The position numbers and the translations under genes are program-made. Positions 60,919 through 64,000 of a stretch of 64,000 bases of DNA are shown one piece after another (position 1 is the first letter of the stretch; every line of letters begins with the position of its first letter). The stretch comes from Lineus longissimus (lineage: Eukaryota; Nemertea; Pilidiophora; Heteronemertea; Lineidae). Location of the stretch: positions 4,280,501-4,344,500 of the forward strand of contig NC_088311.1 in the NCBI RefSeq assembly GCF_910592395.1, written 5' to 3'. The notes below the pieces were generated by a model, which saw only the letters and a program-made list of their open reading frames with translations, was not told where the DNA came from and did no database searches.

Positions 60919-63760
60919 TCAGTCAAGGTCATCATCGCTCCAGAATTCTCGGCGATCTGACGGAATTTCCCGATTTTTGAAGTCTTCTCTGATGGCATCC
61001 AGTTCCTCAAGCTCATGCTGAAAATGAAGAATAGGAAAATGAATGTAACCCGTAATGAAGACCTTCATTGTATGGTTGATGAAGGGATCAGGCGGGATCA
61101 TAAGGGCCATTTAACATCAGGAAGTACGCAAGGATAACTTTCACCTACCTTGATGACTAGGGTACTACCAACTGTAAACCATTTAGGATGACGATCTTAA
61201 GTCTCGGCACCACAGATTCACACAAAAACTTTTGAAAGATTCAAATGCTCTTGTGCTGCATAGAAAAAGTTTATCCAACACTTTTAAACACCGATACCTT
61301 TTCCTAACTGCCATGCCCAGATTCCTGTTCCTGTACAACCTCCACTCCTCATGCATCCTACGTACATGTACCTAATTATGTATAATTGAGCTCTCCACAG
61401 TCTTCACAGAGGCTCTCTGAGGTGTGGGGTGACGGCTACAAAGCATGGAACAAGATCTGGACCTGTAGGGGAACTCAGCAGTGGCCCAGCTTGCAACTGA
61501 AACCCTGAACTCTCAATGCATTCATGAGGTAACCTCTCTACCACTATGCCAATTTTTCTAACCACCCTCCTGCACCATAACAAAAGATCTCAGGATTTTG
61601 GCATATTTTGAAATTACCAATTGTATCCATCTATTTTCTTGGTTTCTAAGAAATAAAAACACAAATTAACACGCAAGATATTATAGAACGCTTTTGTGTT
61701 TTCTAACTATAATTGCAGTGGAGTCAAACACTCAACCATTTTAAACAACAATCAATTTCTCAAGTACCTCTGCCTCTCTGACAATGACACTTTTTGCCCC
61801 CAATACAATACAATGGCAATGAAATTTAGTACATTTCGGCAAACTCACTGGCATTTTTATGCATGTTTTATAGACCTACCTTGACCTGAAGCAGATAATA
61901 TGACCGCTTCGTGTTGATACTCTTCATAGGGAATGGATTTAAGTCATGGAAAGCAATCTGAAAGATCAAAACAGCAGTGTCAGATAAGTCATGGGAACAA
62001 TGAGCACAGTGAGTGAAACTAGACACTTAAAGCTAGGTTCATATTGAGTTCACGTTGTCACTTCTAACTTGTCACTTCAAGTCATTTCCGAAGAGGGAGC
62101 CACATATAAATTGAAAGTAATATTCCCTTTCTCCCTAATACATTGTCATATTTTTAAGTCAGAGTCAAAGAATGACCATGTTTGTAACATGTGACATATG
62201 AAATGTGAAATGTCTCCATGTCAATCACATGTAAATCGACCAAATGCGCACAGGAATTTATGCTGTCATGTGTTTCATCCCTGGTTGGACAATTTTCTCA
62301 CGTGGTGTCCTGAGGTCTTACCTGTGATAATCTCCTGCAATCCAGCATCGTCTCCCCTAATACCCTGAGGTATTTATGTATCGCCATGTGGTCCTTCAAC
62401 GCCAAGATGTCCTCTTCAGCATACTTGAAAAACGCAATGGCAAAACGGAATAGCACCTTAGTACCCTCGTAAAGAAAATCATCCCAAATTCTAAGGAACG
62501 TCTCCACAGGAATGTTGTCCACAAACACTGTCAGGAACCAGTTGAATGTAAATAGTGACATGTCGACTTCATAGCTATCGAGATGGGCGTAAAAACGAGG
62601 CAGCTTCTCACTTATAAGGTCCTTCAGCACCCTCTGAAACAGGAGAACAATTTGATTAGGCCCCATCATAAAAATATTAGTTTATCATCAATGGACACAT
62701 AATTTTTTCCGCCTGCAACAACTTTTAAAATCTTCAAATCGATATGTTTCATTAAACTTAACATTTCAGGAAAAGTTTTTTTCAAGTGACTTACGAATTA
62801 CTACCTATCAAGAGAAACAGCTCCTGAACAAGTTCTCACCTGATCAGCTTGTGAAGCAATGAGTGTCTTGCTGTAGTAGTCTTGTGGCATGATGAAGTCA
62901 ACGATACACACCAAGCACCAGAAGGCATCCTCCTCGTTCAGGAAGAGAAGTGCGATAGCCACCAAGCGATTCAAGCCCTAGAAAAGAGATTTGGAAACTT
63001 GGAAGAGACCGCAAAATCTCAACGCACATATCACATGGGAGTGTGAATTGGGTTGTGTTGTTGTTTCAGATGGCACTCTCTGTTACATGAGGAGGGACAT
63101 ATTTATGGAAACATCTTTCAGGTGTCGTTTCTAGTCATTTGAACCTTGGCCTTCATGTCATGTAGGACTCGAGTGTGGGCCAGAGAGGGACTCTGGGGTC
63201 TCAAGAAGGTACAGCTAAAGCCGTATGAAGTTGAGCTTACCTGGCAGTATCCAACCACAGGATTGTGACAACTGTAGGCCTGTAGGATTCTCCGTAACCT
63301 GGGTATACCTTCTCCTTGGAGACTCTCGTAATGTTTGTTATTGGGCAAGGTCCTCAACAAGTCAAGCTCAATCTGAAAATATGTTGATAATGTCTGAAAA
63401 TGTTCAACACTGCCGTGGCCCAAATCACATGCTGACAAGACATAACCTAATCTGCCCCTAAAATATCAGTTGCAGTTCTACACTTCTTAGTTTCGAGGGG
63501 AAGGTCTTGGCTAATACATAATCACTATGAACTGGCCATCCTTGACATCCGTGACACAACAATTAAGAAAGACAGAATGGAAAGAGTGATATGGAGACTA
63601 TCATTGACTCAGAGTTCCATTGAGTCTCAAGTAATATGAGAATGTTACCTGTTTGGCAGCAGGATTGTACCTCTTGATTCCTCCTTTCGTCGACAGGAGA
63701 TCACAGTAGTAAGATGGGCCAACAATCTCCCGCATCTTACCGACTCTGAAGTTTATCACG
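60919..63760 (-). CDS. TBC1D2/TBC1D2B-like Rab GTPase-activating protein, C-terminal exons (partial)
   Basis: Six minus-strand exons, all in frame: 63649-63760, 63241-63372, 62840-62977, 62322-62633, 61880-61957, 60919-61017 (stop). They encode the TBC domain and tail: NPAAKQIELDLLRTLPNN, the NPVVGYCQGLNRLVAIALLF core carrying the glutamine-finger YCQ motif, MPQDYYSKTLIASQADQ, TFNWFLTVF and IWDDFLYEGTKVLFRFA. These match the TBC1D2/TBC1D2B (Armus) group, GAPs acting on Rab7-type Rabs in endosome and autophagosome traffic. The IxxDxxR catalytic arginine would lie in an earlier exon, off the right edge with the PH and coiled-coil parts. The tail is acidic (EFWSDDDLD). Exons 62322-62633, 62840-62977, 63241-63372 and the last two are phase 0 at both ends. 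Confidence 0.92.
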
Positions 63761-64000
63761 CTGAAACAGACAACAGAAACTTTAGACTAGAAAGGCTTTT
63801 AGAACCAATATGTCAAAATGCAGCTGTTTCCCACCAGGCACTTGCACAACCTAGGCACCCAGTACACCGAATCGCAAGGCAATCAAAGTAGAGCAACTTG
63901 TACTAGGTTAAGTACGATGTATCTGTATTGGGTATCAAACTCACAATGTATGGATTATCAGCACCAGACACCTTTTGCCACCAGACCACATTGCCAATTT

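Overview
The window is eukaryotic nuclear DNA. Genes are split by many GT-AG introns, the protein families are animal ones (CUB, sushi/CCP, FN3, hillarin/KY, HBS1L, RIDA, TBC1D2, a rhodopsin-type GPCR), and the AT-leaning intergenic DNA carries short palindromes such as TACATGTA and TAGGCCTA, poly-G/poly-C runs and small inverted-repeat elements. I infer a marine invertebrate, perhaps an invertebrate deuterostome. The species cannot be fixed from sequence alone.

1-25,300: a tandem segmental duplication with a period of about 14.3 kb. Copy A covers 1-10153 and copy B about 14373-24419; the 4.2 kb between them (10154-14372) belongs to the second unit. Each unit carries two minus-strand membrane-receptor genes head to tail. 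One is an FN3 receptor with a tyrosine-motif tail. The other is a CUB-CUB-CCPx6-mucin-stalk-TM receptor, whose copy B is a complete frame-consistent 850-codon, 14-exon gene. The second unit also holds the 3' exons of an unrecognised plus-strand gene (gene X). At the A/B junction (10153/10154) both the FN3 gene of copy A and gene X have lost their 5' exons. The two CUB-receptor copies differ almost only in the CUB domains, where all 22 differing codons change the amino acid. This is the most striking signal in the window and suggests a diversifying recognition receptor.

25,300-27,100: no gene; a degenerate tRNA-Val-like sequence and a 51-bp minisatellite. 27,139-37,064 (+): hillarin/KY-like gene (LIM, coiled coil, transglutaminase-like fold with substituted catalytic residues). 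39,559-40,569 (+): intronless GPCR. 41,739-52,405 (+): HBS1 ribosome-rescue GTPase gene with a 1740-nt in-frame cassette exon that looks SKI7-like. 53,200-56,450: degenerate satellite of about 68 bp in two opposed arrays, lying between the convergent HBS1 and RIDA genes. 57,382-58,663 (-): RIDA deaminase, complete in five exons. 60,919-63,760 (-): C-terminal exons of a TBC1D2-type Rab GAP, whose 5' part runs off the right edge.

The right half holds housekeeping genes that need not act together, although HBS1/SKI7 and RIDA are both quality-control functions. The left half is an accessory receptor cluster. Exon models were assembled by hand from splice sites, and every complete model closes in frame.
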